Below, piece after piece: positions 18,688 through 27,375 of a stretch of 64,000 nt of DNA. The DNA lies in the NCBI GenBank assembly GCA_016869535.1, contig VGDX01000010.1, positions 44,040 to 108,039 on the forward strand. Reading direction: 5' to 3'. Position numbers and translations under genes: made by a program. Each line of letters opens with the position of its first letter. Within the stretch, counting starts at the first letter, position 1. The notes beneath the pieces were generated by a model, which made no database searches, had not been told where the DNA came from, and was given only the letters and a program-made list of their open reading frames with translations. The stretch comes from Alphaproteobacteria bacterium (GTDB lineage: Bacteria; Pseudomonadota; Alphaproteobacteria; Rhizobiales; Methyloligellaceae).

Positions 18688-18815
18688 TCAGTGATGCACG
18701 CCCAGACAACCACAAGTCGTATCAGGTTGTATAAGAATAGAGGACTCGTCTAGGTTGCGAATCAGATACAACGCCTTCAGCCTTTTGGAATTCCATTCTC
18801 GGAGGAAAAACGGCT

Positions 18816-18980
18816 ATGGCTGAGTATCGTAGGCGCAAGACGGGTAGCGACACCTGGCATTGGTGCCGCAATTGCCATCTCGATCCCAAGTCGGATTACG
18901 ACACGCGCGACAAGCGGCCTGACTACGACCTTTGCAATCACTGCAAGGCCAAGGAAAAGAATAACGATTGCCGCACCTAG
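18816..18980 (+). CDS. 54-residue Cys-containing small protein
   Basis: An ATG ten bases after a perfect GGAGG (18801-18805) opens a 54-codon frame rich in charged residues. It carries two CxxC pairs, CRNC at residues 17-20 and CNHC at 40-43, an arrangement suggesting a small zinc ribbon. The stretch TGSDTWHWCRNCHLDP is protein-like. Function is unknown; zinc-ribbon proteins of this size are often nucleic-acid binding. Its stop overlaps that of the opposite small gene through CTAG. It borders the restriction-modification patch. Confidence 0.7.
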   Translation: MAEYRRRKTGSDTWHWCRNCHLDPKSDYDTRDKRPDYDLCNHCKAKEKNNDCRT

Positions 18981-19129
18981 CGCGACTGTTTGGGGTGGCC
19001 GTACCAGCGGTGCAGCAGTTCGGTCATTAGACCGAGAATGGATTGCATCTCCGGAATATTATGTGCCCGGCGAGCCGCTTCGAGCCGATTGTCGAGGTCT
19101 TTCCATCGCAGATAAGCCGACGTAGTCAT
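18977..19129 (-). CDS. Small helical protein (50 residues), unknown function
   Basis: On the minus strand a GGAGG lies six bases before the ATG at 19129, giving a 50-residue product (MTTSAYLRWKDLDNRLEAAR...). It looks like two amphipathic helices with Arg/Lys and Leu spacing. A longer frame from 19183 lacks a ribosome-binding site. It converges on the zinc-ribbon-like gene with a CTAG overlap. No family was recognised. Confidence 0.55.
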   Translation of the reverse strand: MTTSAYLRWKDLDNRLEAARRAHNIPEMQSILGLMTELLHRWYGHPKQSR

Positions 19130-19377
19130 GATCATCCTCCGTGGTGTTAGGAGGACGATCAACTGTATCGACACGCGCGGCAACGCACAGGCTATGCAGC
19201 ATGGGCAGACGACGATAGCTGCGACATTCAGGCGAAAACCGGAATCCAGAGCGACACGCTCTGTGATTTCCTCAAGAAATTGTCGATAGGAGCAGGCTAG
19301 AATTGCGTTTTCAGCATGAAGCCCAGATGAACGGGCGGAGGCGATATCTGGCTACGGTTGTCTGCAACCCGGGAACG

Positions 19378-21675
19378 CTACGCCTTTGCGACTCTACGTT
19401 TCCGTTCTGGCTTCGCGGCAACGGCAAGCGGTGCGACCAGTTTTTCGTATAGGCCAAACAAATGTTCTACGCGCTCGCGGTCACCCTCGAAGGACTTTGA
19501 GCGATAAAGCCTGTCTACCGCGTTGTCCACGTCACGGTGCGCTTGACGCAACCGGGCGGGCATCACGTCGGGATCGTACAAATCCGCCAAAGATGCGTCT
19601 TCGATAATTGAGCGAGCGTCAATCACCGCCTGACCCAGTGTTATGAGTCTCGCACGTGTCGATTCGTTGATTTCCGGAACAGGAAAGGGATTGTAGACAA
19701 TCCCACCAGAATATTGAAAACGGCTTTCAAGACGCCCACCGATATTGCGGAGCCAGGACATATGCATGCGCGAGGACAAGATGGCGAATAGATCAAGCGT
19801 TGCGTCGAGAACGACCAGGAGCTTGTTACTGGGAATAGCAGGAGGTTCAATCCATCCGATTGGCAGATATTCGCGATGTTCCGAACTAACTTCAGGTAAC
19901 GCGAGAAATGGAGTATCCGGTATAACTGTCACATGATACCGAGTTGGATTTGACGCGAGTTCCCGTGCAAGATTCCCTTCGGCAGTTTCTCGATAGTGTT
20001 TAACTGCAACGACACGTTCCATTACGGTCGGCATTTTTCGTAATTCTTGTGGCGTTAGCCCCTCTGGGAACAAAATCCAGCGCTTGTCACCGCTTAAATG
20101 CTCGCGTCCTCCAACAAATGGTCGTACTACCTTAATCGCTTTAGGCTCGCGGTTCAGAAGCTCCTGGCGAGCGGATTCATCCATAATGTAGTGGCCACCA
20201 TCCACAGGCTTTGAACCAACACAGATGGGGGGGAAGCCGTTTAGTGGGTATCGGGCACGATGTACAACAAGGTGGGGGTTGGCTAAACGAGCTGCGTCGA
20301 ATAGGTAGGGACTTAACGCTGCGTGACGACTTTCAACTGCGTCCCCATCATAATCATCGTAGCTAAACAGACGCTTAATCTGAGGCGCTATGCCTCGCTT
20401 CGCTAAACCAACAATGACGACATGGACATGAGCCCTGCCACGCGCGTCTGATCCCCATGCAAACGTCCGATGAGCAAAAGCAATTTCCAGCTTATAGCGA
20501 TCGAAAAGGGCTGGCCATATCTGGGCGACCTGTTCCCCCTGAGTGATAGAATTCGTAGCAACAAAGGCAATCGCGGCCTCGCCGCTCTGCACGAAGTCGG
20601 CAGCTTTTAAGAACCAAGCTGCCACGTAATCTATTCGGTTCCCCGACGCACCGAGTCGGACAACGCGCGCCATCTGATTCTGGCGGTGTTCTGTCCGAAA
20701 ATGGAAACCGCCGAAAGGCGGATTGCCAAATACATAAGAGCATTTCTCAGCAGAGAGAACCTTTGTCCAATCGATCTCCAATGCGTCGGTGCAATGGATG
20801 TGCGGCGATTTCTTTAGAGGAATACGCGCATACACCTCTCCGAACTCAAGAGAGAGGCGGTTATTCATGATGTGGTCCATCATCCACAAAGCCGTTTCGG
20901 CGATTCGGGCCGGAAATTCCTCGATTTCGATGCCGTAGAACTGGTCCACATTGATCTTCGATAGGCGCTCAGGGGCAACCTCCAACTGCCCGCTGGTGCG
21001 TAGCTCACGCAGAACTTCCAGTTCGAGTTGCCGAAGCTCACGATAGGTGATGATCAGGAAGTTGCCGCACCCGCAGGCGGGGTCGAGGAAGCGCATGCCG
21101 GCGAGCTTTTCGTGAAAGCGGTAAAGCGGTTTGACCTTGTCGCGTTTGCGAGACTTTAACTGCTCGAACTCTTCCCACAGTTCGTCAAGGAAAAGAGGGC
21201 CGATCACCTTTAGGATGTTCTTCTCGGTCGTGTAGTGTCCGCCTTTTTGCCGCCGCTCATCCGGCCGCATCACCGATTGAAATAGGGCGCCAAAGATGGC
21301 CGGTGAAATCGCCTCCCACTGGAAATTACAGGCATTGATTAGGAGTTGCCGCATACGAGTGTCGAAGGCGGGAACCGAGAGACGTTCCGCGAATAGGTCA
21401 CCATTGACGTAAGGGAACTGCGCCAGGTCTTCGTCCAACGTGCGAAGACGCTTATCTTCCTCCGTGTTCAACACCTCGAATAGATTGTGAAGCCATTGCC
21501 CTGTATCACTCCCATCCACCGCAGTGCGCTGCTCGATTAGGTCGACCATGATGTCGCGCGGTTCGAAGATGCCGGTGTCGTCGGCAAAAAGACAGAATAG
21601 CAAGCGGACAAGGTAGCGTTCGAGATCGTGGCCGGTGTAGCCGCTTTCCTCTAGGGCGTCATGAAGCTCTCCCAT
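19378..21675 (-). pseudogene. MmeI-like type II restriction-modification enzyme, methyltransferase and target-recognition part (3' piece of a frameshifted gene)
   Basis: This 765-codon frame carries the helical spacer (ALEESGYTGHDLERYLVRLLFCLFADDTGIF) and an adenine-methyltransferase core with motif I FLDPACGCGNFL and motif IV NPPFGG. A C-terminal target-recognition region follows. These are in the order of MmeI-type single-chain enzymes that both cut and methylate. The nuclease part lies upstream in another frame. In this frame the homology continues upstream of the first ATG as ELPENVEEFGFILGVQKRTF, so the break is one missing base near 21774. Base composition is visibly less GC-rich than the neighbours, consistent with transfer. 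If expressed alone it might still methylate. Confidence 0.88.
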
Positions 21676-22163
21676 GAGGTAAGAGGCATCGACATTGACC
21701 TTCTCCTGGTCACGGAACGTCCGCTTCTGGACGCCGAGGATAAAGCCGAACTCTTCAACGTTCTCAGGAAGCTCTGGAGCTTAAAGGCAACGCTACGATC
21801 CTCATCCAAATCGTAGAGTTCGATTGTCTGGAAGTCGCTCAACATAAGAAAGCGGGGAAGTTCGTAGTCCTTGAGGCCAGGAAAATAGTCGAGTGCTTGC
21901 TGCTTCGCCGGCTTAAGATCCCGACCGCCACTCTTTTGCTCGACAATGAGGGTGCCTTTCCAAAAGAGGTCGATGAAGCCGCGTCTCGCGCCAAGCAGTT
22001 TGACCGGTTCCTCGAAGCTCGCGACTTTGCGGCGCTTAACACCGAAGACGTCGAAGAAGTCGTTATAAAAGCTCTGCGCCTCACCCTTCTCATAGTGAGC
22101 GTCCTGCCACTCGCGCGCAAACTCAGCCGCGCGCGCACGGATTTCATTCCAGCTAAGTCTCAA
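21651..22163 (-). pseudogene. MmeI-like enzyme, N-terminal nuclease part (5' piece of the frameshifted gene)
   Basis: From a TTG at 22163, nine bases after GGGAGG (22173-22178), the frame reads LRLSWNEIRARAAEFAREW, the typical start of this family. A PD-(D/E)xK nuclease site follows: D65, nine residues, then E75-Q-K77 within GFIDLFWKGTLIVEQKS. This is the same D-x9-ExK spacing as in MmeI. Homology stops after VAFKLQ; beyond that the frame is nonsense (SSALSSASRSGRS). Adding one base near 21774 rejoins it to the 19378-21675 frame, giving about 928 residues, close to MmeI length. Either a recent knock-out or a sequencing error. Confidence 0.85.
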
Positions 22164-22236
22164 GGACTCAATCCTCCCGGGCCCCATAGTGGACTGTAAG
22201 CGTGGGGCCGGGCAACCGTAAGCTGTGGCTGGAAAT

Positions 22237-22275
22237 GTGGATGGCCGGGACTGCGCCCGGCCATGACAATTGAGG
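22237..22275. repeat. Half-copy of the palindromic repeat family
   Basis: GTGGATGGCCGGG-actg-CGCCCGGCCATGACA forms a hairpin and ends in the family's ATGACA signature. It sits at the edge of the restriction-modification gene and accounts for the non-conserved upstream extension of that frame. Confidence 0.6.
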
Positions 22276-22327
22276 ATAAGCGCGTGGAAGCGCTCGCACC
22301 CCGCAGCGCTTTGGCGCATCATTGGGG

Positions 22328-22603
22328 ATGGCCGAACCTAGGCAAGCGGACCTGTTCGGTGATTACGGGCAAGCCGATCTGTTCGGCGAAGCACCGCCGC
22401 CGTATCGTCCTGACCTCGTCAAAGTACGGGCGCGGCTTAACAAGCTCCTAACCGAGGTGCGCGCGGCGGAATCCTTGCCTTCAAGCCGCGCTTTGCTCCT
22501 TCGCACCATCTTCCCGCAGATGACCTCGTGGCTGCCGGAGGAAGAGGGCGCGCAACTCAGGTTCGAATTCGAGAAAGAGATGGAGCGGCTGAAGGCCGCT
22601 TAA
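22328..22603 (+). CDS. Small conserved-looking hypothetical protein (91 residues)
   Basis: Begins MAEPRQADLFGDYGQADLFGE: the hexapeptide QADLFG occurs twice, eight residues apart. A helical C-terminal half rich in Arg, Leu and Glu follows (PDLVKVRARLNKLLTEVRAAESLPS). I use the ATG at 22328 rather than the TTG at 22322, because GGGG precedes it. QADLFG-type motifs resemble peptides that bind the beta sliding clamp (consensus QLxLF), so a link to replication or repair is conceivable. This is speculation. It is divergent from the restriction-modification gene. Confidence 0.65.
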   Translation: MAEPRQADLFGDYGQADLFGEAPPPYRPDLVKVRARLNKLLTEVRAAESLPSSRALLLRTIFPQMTSWLPEEEGAQLRFEFEKEMERLKAA

Positions 22604-22613
22604 CGATTTCCCC

Positions 22614-22657
22614 CATGCTTCGAGACGCGGCGCTTCGCGCCGCTCCTCAGCATGAGG
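22614..22657. repeat. Rhizobial palindromic element
   Basis: CATGCTTCGAGACGCGGCGC-ttcg-CGCCGCTCCTCAGCATGAGG is an imperfect inverted repeat with GCGGCGC/CGCCGC arms. I recognise the CTTCGAGACGC...CTCCTCAGCATGAGG pattern from intergenic repeats common in Hyphomicrobiales genomes. It directly follows the 91-residue gene and may act as its transcription end. Confidence 0.65.
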
Positions 22658-22666
22658 TTTCCGCTC

Positions 22667-22791
22667 ATTCCCGCGCAAGCGGGAATCCAGGAGACATTTG
22701 CTTCAGCAATCGTTCTGGGTCCCCGCCTTCGCGGGGACGAGCGGTAGTGGTCATTACCTTCTGGGTCCCCGCCTTCGCGGGGACGAGCGGT
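22667..22791. repeat. Cluster of three palindromic repeats
   Basis: The first unit, 22667-22690, is ATTCCCGCGCAAGCGGGAAT plus CCAG. The second and third, 22713-22745 and 22759-22791, are identical 33-base units of the form TTCTGGGTCCCCGCCTTCGCGGGGACGAGCGGT, 46 bases apart start to start. These match the widespread alphaproteobacterial repeats whose translation gives WVPAFAGT-like peptides, so reading frames across them are spurious. Confidence 0.8.
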
Positions 22792-22871
22792 GGGTTCATT
22801 GATGTTTGGTTACGGGGATTGTCACAACCCCGTAACAAAAGCACCGTAAGTCGCGGCGCATCGTGTTGAAG

Positions 22872-23699
22872 ATGCGCGACGACGATAGGGACAACGACGC
22901 CGCCGCGACCAGGCGTTATCGCGCCCTGTTCATCTCCGATATCCATCTCGGCACCAAGGCCTGCCAGGCGCATGCTTTGCTCGATTTCCTGCGCCATCAC
23001 GACGCCGACCGCATCTTCCTGATCGGCGACATCGTCGATTTCTGGCGCATCCGCCGCGGCGTCTATTGGCCGCAGGCGCATAACGACGTGCTGCAGAAGC
23101 TCTTGCGCAAGGCGCGCAAAGGCACCGAGCTCGTGCTCATCCCCGGCAATCACGACGAGGTCCTGCGCGAGTATTGCGGCGTGCAGTTCGGCGGCATCGC
23201 CATTGCGCGCAACCTCGTGCATACCGGCGCCGACGGGCGGCGCTATCTCGTCATCCATGGCGATGAGTTCGACGTGGTGGTGCGCTACGCCAAATGGCTG
23301 GCGCTCGCCGGCGACTGGAGCTACACGCTGGCGCTGTGGGCCAACACCCATGTCAATGCCGTGCGCCGCCTGTTCGGCATGCCCTATTGGTCGCTGTCGG
23401 ATTATCTCAAGCAGCGGGTCAAGCGCGCGGTCAATTATATCGGCGAGTTCGAGACGGCGCTCGCCTCCGAAGCCCGCCGCCATGGCGCGCAAGGGGTGAT
23501 CTGCGGCCATATCCATCACGCCGCCATGCGCCAGGTGGGCGAGGTGCTCTACATCAATACCGGCGATTGGGTGGAAAGCTGCACGGCGGTGGCCGAGACC
23601 GATGCCGGCGTGTTCGAGATCATCCGCTGGTGCCATCCGCATCGGGGCCAGTCCGTCCCGCCCGAAGCCAGCGTCAAGGCGCTCGAGGCCGCCGCTTGA
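22872..23699 (+). CDS. Calcineurin-like phosphoesterase, UDP-2,3-diacylglucosamine diphosphatase-like
   Basis: A metallophosphoesterase of 275 residues with every metal motif in order: SDIHLG (residues 22-27), GDIVDFW, GNHDE, HGDEFD and CGHIHHA. The family includes LpxH, which cleaves UDP-2,3-diacylglucosamine to lipid X in lipid A synthesis. Most alphaproteobacteria use LpxI for that step, so this homologue may act on another nucleotide-linked lipid or sugar. It is coupled to the following glycosyltransferase by a TTGA overlap, supporting a joint glycolipid role. A GTG at 22863 is an alternative start. Confidence 0.87.
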   Translation: MRDDDRDNDAAATRRYRALFISDIHLGTKACQAHALLDFLRHHDADRIFLIGDIVDFWRIRRGVYWPQAHNDVLQKLLRKARKGTELVLIPGNHDEVLREYCGVQFGGIAIARNLVHTGADGRRYLVIHGDEFDVVVRYAKWLALAGDWSYTLALWANTHVNAVRRLFGMPYWSLSDYLKQRVKRAVNYIGEFETALASEARRHGAQGVICGHIHHAAMRQVGEVLYINTGDWVESCTAVAETDAGVFEIIRWCHPHRGQSVPPEASVKALEAAA

Positions 23700-24841
23700 T
23701 CAGGGTGCTGGTCGCGACCGATGCCTGGCAGCCCCAGGTCAATGGGGTGGTGCGCACCTATGAGCGGCTGGCGCTCGAGGCGCCGAAGCTCGGCTTCGAG
23801 GTGGCCTTCCTCACGCCGGCGCAATTCCGCACGCTGCCCTGCCCGACCTATCCGGAAATCAGGCTGGCGCTCGCTTCGCCTGAGGCGATCGCGCGCCATG
23901 TCGATCAGCTGCGTCCCGATTTCATCCACGTCGCCACGGAGGGGCCCTTGGGCTTCATGACCAGGCGCTATTGCCGCAAGCGGCGCCGCCCGTTCACCAC
24001 GAGCTATCACACCCGCTTTCCCGATTATGTCGCCGCGCGCTGGCCGGTGCCGCGCAGCCTGCTCTATCGCCTGCAGCGGCGGTTCCATAATGCGAGCGCC
24101 GGCACGTTCGTGGCCACGCCCTCGGTCGAAGCCGATCTCGTCACGCACGGCTTCAGCCATCTGATGCGCTGGTCGCGCGGCGTCGACACGCGGCTGTTCC
24201 GGCCACGCAAGCTCCGCCAATTCGGCAAGGGCCCGATCTTCCTCTATGTCGGGCGCATCGCGGTCGAGAAGAACATCAAGGCGTTTCTCAATCTCGACCT
24301 GCCGGGGCGCAAGGTGGTGGTGGGCAGCGGCCCGCAGGAAGCGGCCTTGCGGCGTCGCTATCCGGAGGTGCTGTTCACGGGCGAGAAGCAGGGGGAGGAT
24401 CTGGCGCGCGCCTATGCCTCTGCCGACGTGTTCGTGTTCCCGAGTCATACCGATACGTTCGGGCTGGTGCTGCTCGAAGCGCTCGCTTCAGGCCTGCCGG
24501 TCGCGGCCTTCCCCGTAAGCGGGCCTAAGGACGTGCTGGCGGGCTCGGAAGCTGGCGTTCTCGACGACGATCTGCAGGTGGCGGCGCTCGCTGCGCTCGA
24601 TCTCGACCGCGATGCGGCGCGCGCGCACGCGCTCACCTATGATTGGCAGAATTCGGCGCGGCAGTTCATCACCAATGTGCGCGAGGCCTGCGCGAGAGCC
24701 GGCGGCAGCAGCGGCGTGATCGAAGCGAATGCGGTGGCACAAAAGGAAACGGCCCGGTGGGGGGAACCGGGCCGTTTTATTATTATGCGTCAGTTTGGGG
24801 GACGCTTTGGGGGAAACTCGCGTCTCCAGAGAGATGGTTAG
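23696..24841 (+). CDS. Glycosyltransferase family 4 (GT-B fold)
   Basis: Transfers a sugar from a nucleotide donor, probably to a lipid. From the TTG overlapping the previous stop (GTG at 23705 is the alternative) the product reads RVLVATDAWQPQVNGVVRTYE, the start of GT4 enzymes such as SqdX/MgtA. Next come TSYHTRFPDYVAAR, the nucleotide-binding FLYVGRIAVEKNI, and the donor site FPSHTDTFGLVLLEALASGLPV. The last about 30 codons run straight through a strong intrinsic terminator at 24748-24776, and residues after CARAGG are not family-like. The original stop was probably lost or shifted. Confidence 0.85.
   Translation: MIRVLVATDAWQPQVNGVVRTYERLALEAPKLGFEVAFLTPAQFRTLPCPTYPEIRLALASPEAIARHVDQLRPDFIHVATEGPLGFMTRRYCRKRRRPFTTSYHTRFPDYVAARWPVPRSLLYRLQRRFHNASAGTFVATPSVEADLVTHGFSHLMRWSRGVDTRLFRPRKLRQFGKGPIFLYVGRIAVEKNIKAFLNLDLPGRKVVVGSGPQEAALRRRYPEVLFTGEKQGEDLARAYASADVFVFPSHTDTFGLVLLEALASGLPVAAFPVSGPKDVLAGSEAGVLDDDLQVAALAALDLDRDAARAHALTYDWQNSARQFITNVREACARAGGSSGVIEANAVAQKETARWGEPGRFIIMRQFGGRFGGNSRLQRDG
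24748..24782 (+). terminator. Rho-independent terminator lying inside the glycosyltransferase frame
   Basis: Eleven-base perfect stem AACGGCCCGGT / ACCGGGCCGTT with a seven-base loop and the tail TTTTATTATTAT. It should end the phosphoesterase-glycosyltransferase transcript, yet the reading frame does not stop until 24841. Confidence 0.85.
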
Positions 24842-25057
24842 CTATACCCCCGTTTTCAAGAGGGGCGCGTAACATCCCTGTGAATTACCTTAAACTTTTG
24901 TAATATATAGCGAAAATCCAGAAGACTGGCAGCGCCGGTCAGGGCCGTCGCGGTCTCTTTTCCCTGCTCATAACTCTTGCAGGCCCGGCGACAGGAGCGG
25001 GGCTTACGGACTAGTTGTTGCGACGGGCCAACACCTTCAGGGATTACGACAGCACCG

Positions 25058-26329
25058 ATGGCGAAGCCGCAAAAGCCGCGCGCCGCGCGTCCACTCGCTT
25101 GGCGGCTCGCCTTCGTTTACGCCGCCCTGTTCCTGGTGGTTGGCTGTTACCTGCCGTATTTCCCGGTCTGGCTTTATTGGCGCGGCCTCAACATGGACGA
25201 GATCGCGGTGCTACTCGCCACGCCGCTCTTCACCCGCATCGTGTTCATCCCGGCGATCAGTTTCCTCGCCGACAGGGTTGGCGACCGGCGCATGATCCTC
25301 ATCGTGCTGGCCTGGGGCTCGCTCGCGTCCTTTCTGATCCTTTGGGCGACCGACGGCTTCTGGCAGATGTTCCTTGCCACACTGCTGATCGCCGCCAATT
25401 GGAACGCGATCATGCCGCTGACCGAGACGGTGGCCATGACCGGCGTGCGCTCCGGCGCGCTCGACTATGGGCGCGTGCGCCTATGGGGATCGCTCGCTTT
25501 CATCCTGGCGAGCTTCGGCACGGGGCTGGTCATCGGCGAGCTCGGGGCGCAAACGGTGTTGCCGCTGCTCGTGGCGGGATGCGCGCTTCTGGTGGTCGGC
25601 GCCCATCTTCTGCCGCGCGAGCTGACCACGCGGCAGCGGCCCGGCGCGACGATGCTCGAACGGCTGAAGCTCGCCGATGCCTTCGCGCTCGGCCGCTCGC
25701 CTCTCTTCCTGCTGTTCCTCGCTGCCGCGAGCCTGATCCATGCGAGCCATTCGCTGATCTACACGTTCGGCACGCTGCACTGGCAGGCGCAAGGCTTCCC
25801 TTCCGGTGCGATCGGCGGGTTGTGGTCGGTCGGCGTGATCGCCGAGATCGTGCTGTTCGCCGCTTCGGGCCGCATCGTCGCGCGGCACGGCGCGACGCGC
25901 CTGCTTTTGCTGGCGGGACTGGCCGCCGCCTTGCGCTGGAGCCTGATGGCGGCCGATCCACCGCTCTGGGCCACGGCGTTGCTGCAAACACTGCATGCTT
26001 TGAGCTTCGGCGCGGCGCATATCGCCGCCATGCATTTCCTGACCCAGGCCGTGCCGGAAGACCGCGCCGCCACGGCGCAAGGGGTCTATGCCGCGCTGGT
26101 CGTCGGCCTGATCGGCGGCCTGGTGACGCTTGCCTCGGGTCCGCTCTACCGGGCGCTGGACGGCGAAGCCTATGGCGTGATGGCGGTGCTGGCGCTGATC
26201 GGCGCGGCCTGCGCCTTCCTGCTCATGCGGCAGTGGAGCGGCGGGCTCGTCGTGGGCGTTGCCAAGAAGCGGCGAAAGGCTCAGCCCCAAAGTTCGGCCG
26301 AGGGCGGGGAGACCTGGCCCGAAGCGTAG
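25058..26329 (+). CDS. MFS transporter (LacY/HcaT-like)
   Basis: A 12-helix major-facilitator permease of 423 residues from the ATG of MAKPQKPRAARPLAWRL; the longer frame upstream lacks conservation. The N-terminal FVYAALFLVVGCYLPYFPVWLYWRGLNMDEI, the loop DRVGDRRMILIV, and LDYGRVRLWGSLAFILASFGTG are typical of the HcaT/LacY-like branch, often annotated as 3-phenylpropionate or nucleoside-type carriers. The substrate is unknown. Its 3' end overlaps the convergent epimerase gene by 49 bases. Confidence 0.9.
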   Translation: MAKPQKPRAARPLAWRLAFVYAALFLVVGCYLPYFPVWLYWRGLNMDEIAVLLATPLFTRIVFIPAISFLADRVGDRRMILIVLAWGSLASFLILWATDGFWQMFLATLLIAANWNAIMPLTETVAMTGVRSGALDYGRVRLWGSLAFILASFGTGLVIGELGAQTVLPLLVAGCALLVVGAHLLPRELTTRQRPGATMLERLKLADAFALGRSPLFLLFLAAASLIHASHSLIYTFGTLHWQAQGFPSGAIGGLWSVGVIAEIVLFAASGRIVARHGATRLLLLAGLAAALRWSLMAADPPLWATALLQTLHALSFGAAHIAAMHFLTQAVPEDRAATAQGVYAALVVGLIGGLVTLASGPLYRALDGEAYGVMAVLALIGAACAFLLMRQWSGGLVVGVAKKRRKAQPQSSAEGGETWPEA

Positions 26330-27291
26330 ACAAGGCCAGGATCGCGGTCACGCTCGAGCAGAAGCGGCCCATCGAGATCGACCCAGTCGGCGTGTTGCGC
26401 CAGCAGCATGGCCGGCGCCATGGCGAGCGAGGTGGCGACCATCGAACCCACCATAATCTTGAGCCCAAGGTCGCGCGCCTCATCGGCGACATGCAAGGCT
26501 TCGGTGAGGCCGCCGGTCTTGTCGAGCTTGATGTTCACCGCATCGTAGCGGCCGGCGAGACGCGTAAGCGAGGCGCGGTCATGCACGGACTCGTCGGCGC
26601 AGACCGGAACCGGCCGCGCGATGCGCGCCAGCAGGTCGTCTTCATCGGCGGGGAGGGGCTGCTCGACCAGCTCGACGCTAAACCGCGCGACGGCGTCAAG
26701 CAGCGCCTCGATCTGATTCGGCCGCCAGGCTTCATTGGCATCCACGATCAGACGCGCATCAGGCACGGCCCCGCGCACGGCGGCGAGCCTCTCTGCATCG
26801 CCATCGCCGCCAAGCTTGAGCTTGAGCAAAGAATAGGCGCTCGCTTCACGCGCTTTCGTCGCCATCATCTCAGGCGTGTCGAGCGAAATGGTGAAGGCCG
26901 TCGTCACCGGATGAAGCGGGGGTAGTCCGGCGAGATGTGCGGCACTTTGTCCGCTCCGCTTCGCCTCGAGATCCCACAAGGCACAATCGAGAGCATTGCG
27001 CGCCGCTCCTGCCGGGAGCAGGTCCTGAAGCGCCGCGCGGCTCATGCCTTGAGCGAGCGGTCCGGCGCAGGCTTCGATGGCCGAGACGACACTCTCGACG
27101 CTCTCGCCATAGCGCGCGTAAGGCACACATTCGCCACGGCCCACATGGTTACCGTCGCCGATCTCGGCGACCACCACCACCGCCTCGCGCTTGGAGCCGC
27201 GCGAGATGGTGAAGCCGCCCCTGATCGGCCAGGTTTCGACCCTAATGGACAGGCGCAAGGCCCTTCCGGGCTCAAGCCTAGGTCCTGCCAT
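26281..27291 (-). CDS. dgcA: Enolase-superfamily dipeptide epimerase / N-acetyl-D-glutamate racemase-like
   Basis: Muconate-lactonizing-enzyme-like TIM barrel of 336 residues. Catalytic features in order are KLKLGGDGD (acid/base Lys), the metal ligands in VDANEAW (about residue 195), VEQPLP and CADES, and the second Lys in NIKLDKTGGLTEA. This pattern fits L-Ala-D/L-Glu epimerases and the alphaproteobacterial DgcA. The DgcN partner that usually sits beside DgcA is absent, so the symbol is tentative. It overlaps the convergent MFS gene by 49 bases, a longer overlap than is usual. Confidence 0.82.
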   Translation of the reverse strand: MAGPRLEPGRALRLSIRVETWPIRGGFTISRGSKREAVVVVAEIGDGNHVGRGECVPYARYGESVESVVSAIEACAGPLAQGMSRAALQDLLPAGAARNALDCALWDLEAKRSGQSAAHLAGLPPLHPVTTAFTISLDTPEMMATKAREASAYSLLKLKLGGDGDAERLAAVRGAVPDARLIVDANEAWRPNQIEALLDAVARFSVELVEQPLPADEDDLLARIARPVPVCADESVHDRASLTRLAGRYDAVNIKLDKTGGLTEALHVADEARDLGLKIMVGSMVATSLAMAPAMLLAQHADWVDLDGPLLLERDRDPGLVYASGQVSPPSAELWG

Positions 27292-27375
27292 AAGTCTTTC
27301 TTTCTTCGCGATTTTCGTTCAAAAACAGGGCACCCCTTCACCCCATGAGTCCTCGATAGCAAGCTAAGCCCTTCC

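Noticed and set aside
22528..22869. 113-residue frame across 22528-22869
   Set aside because: It is made of palindromic repeats (WVPAFAGT-type peptide) and has no ribosome-binding site.
24977..26925. Very long overlapping frames on both strands around the MFS and epimerase genes
   Set aside because: They are Arg/Ala-rich shadows typical of GC-rich DNA. Only the frames with recognisable MFS and enolase-superfamily motifs were kept.
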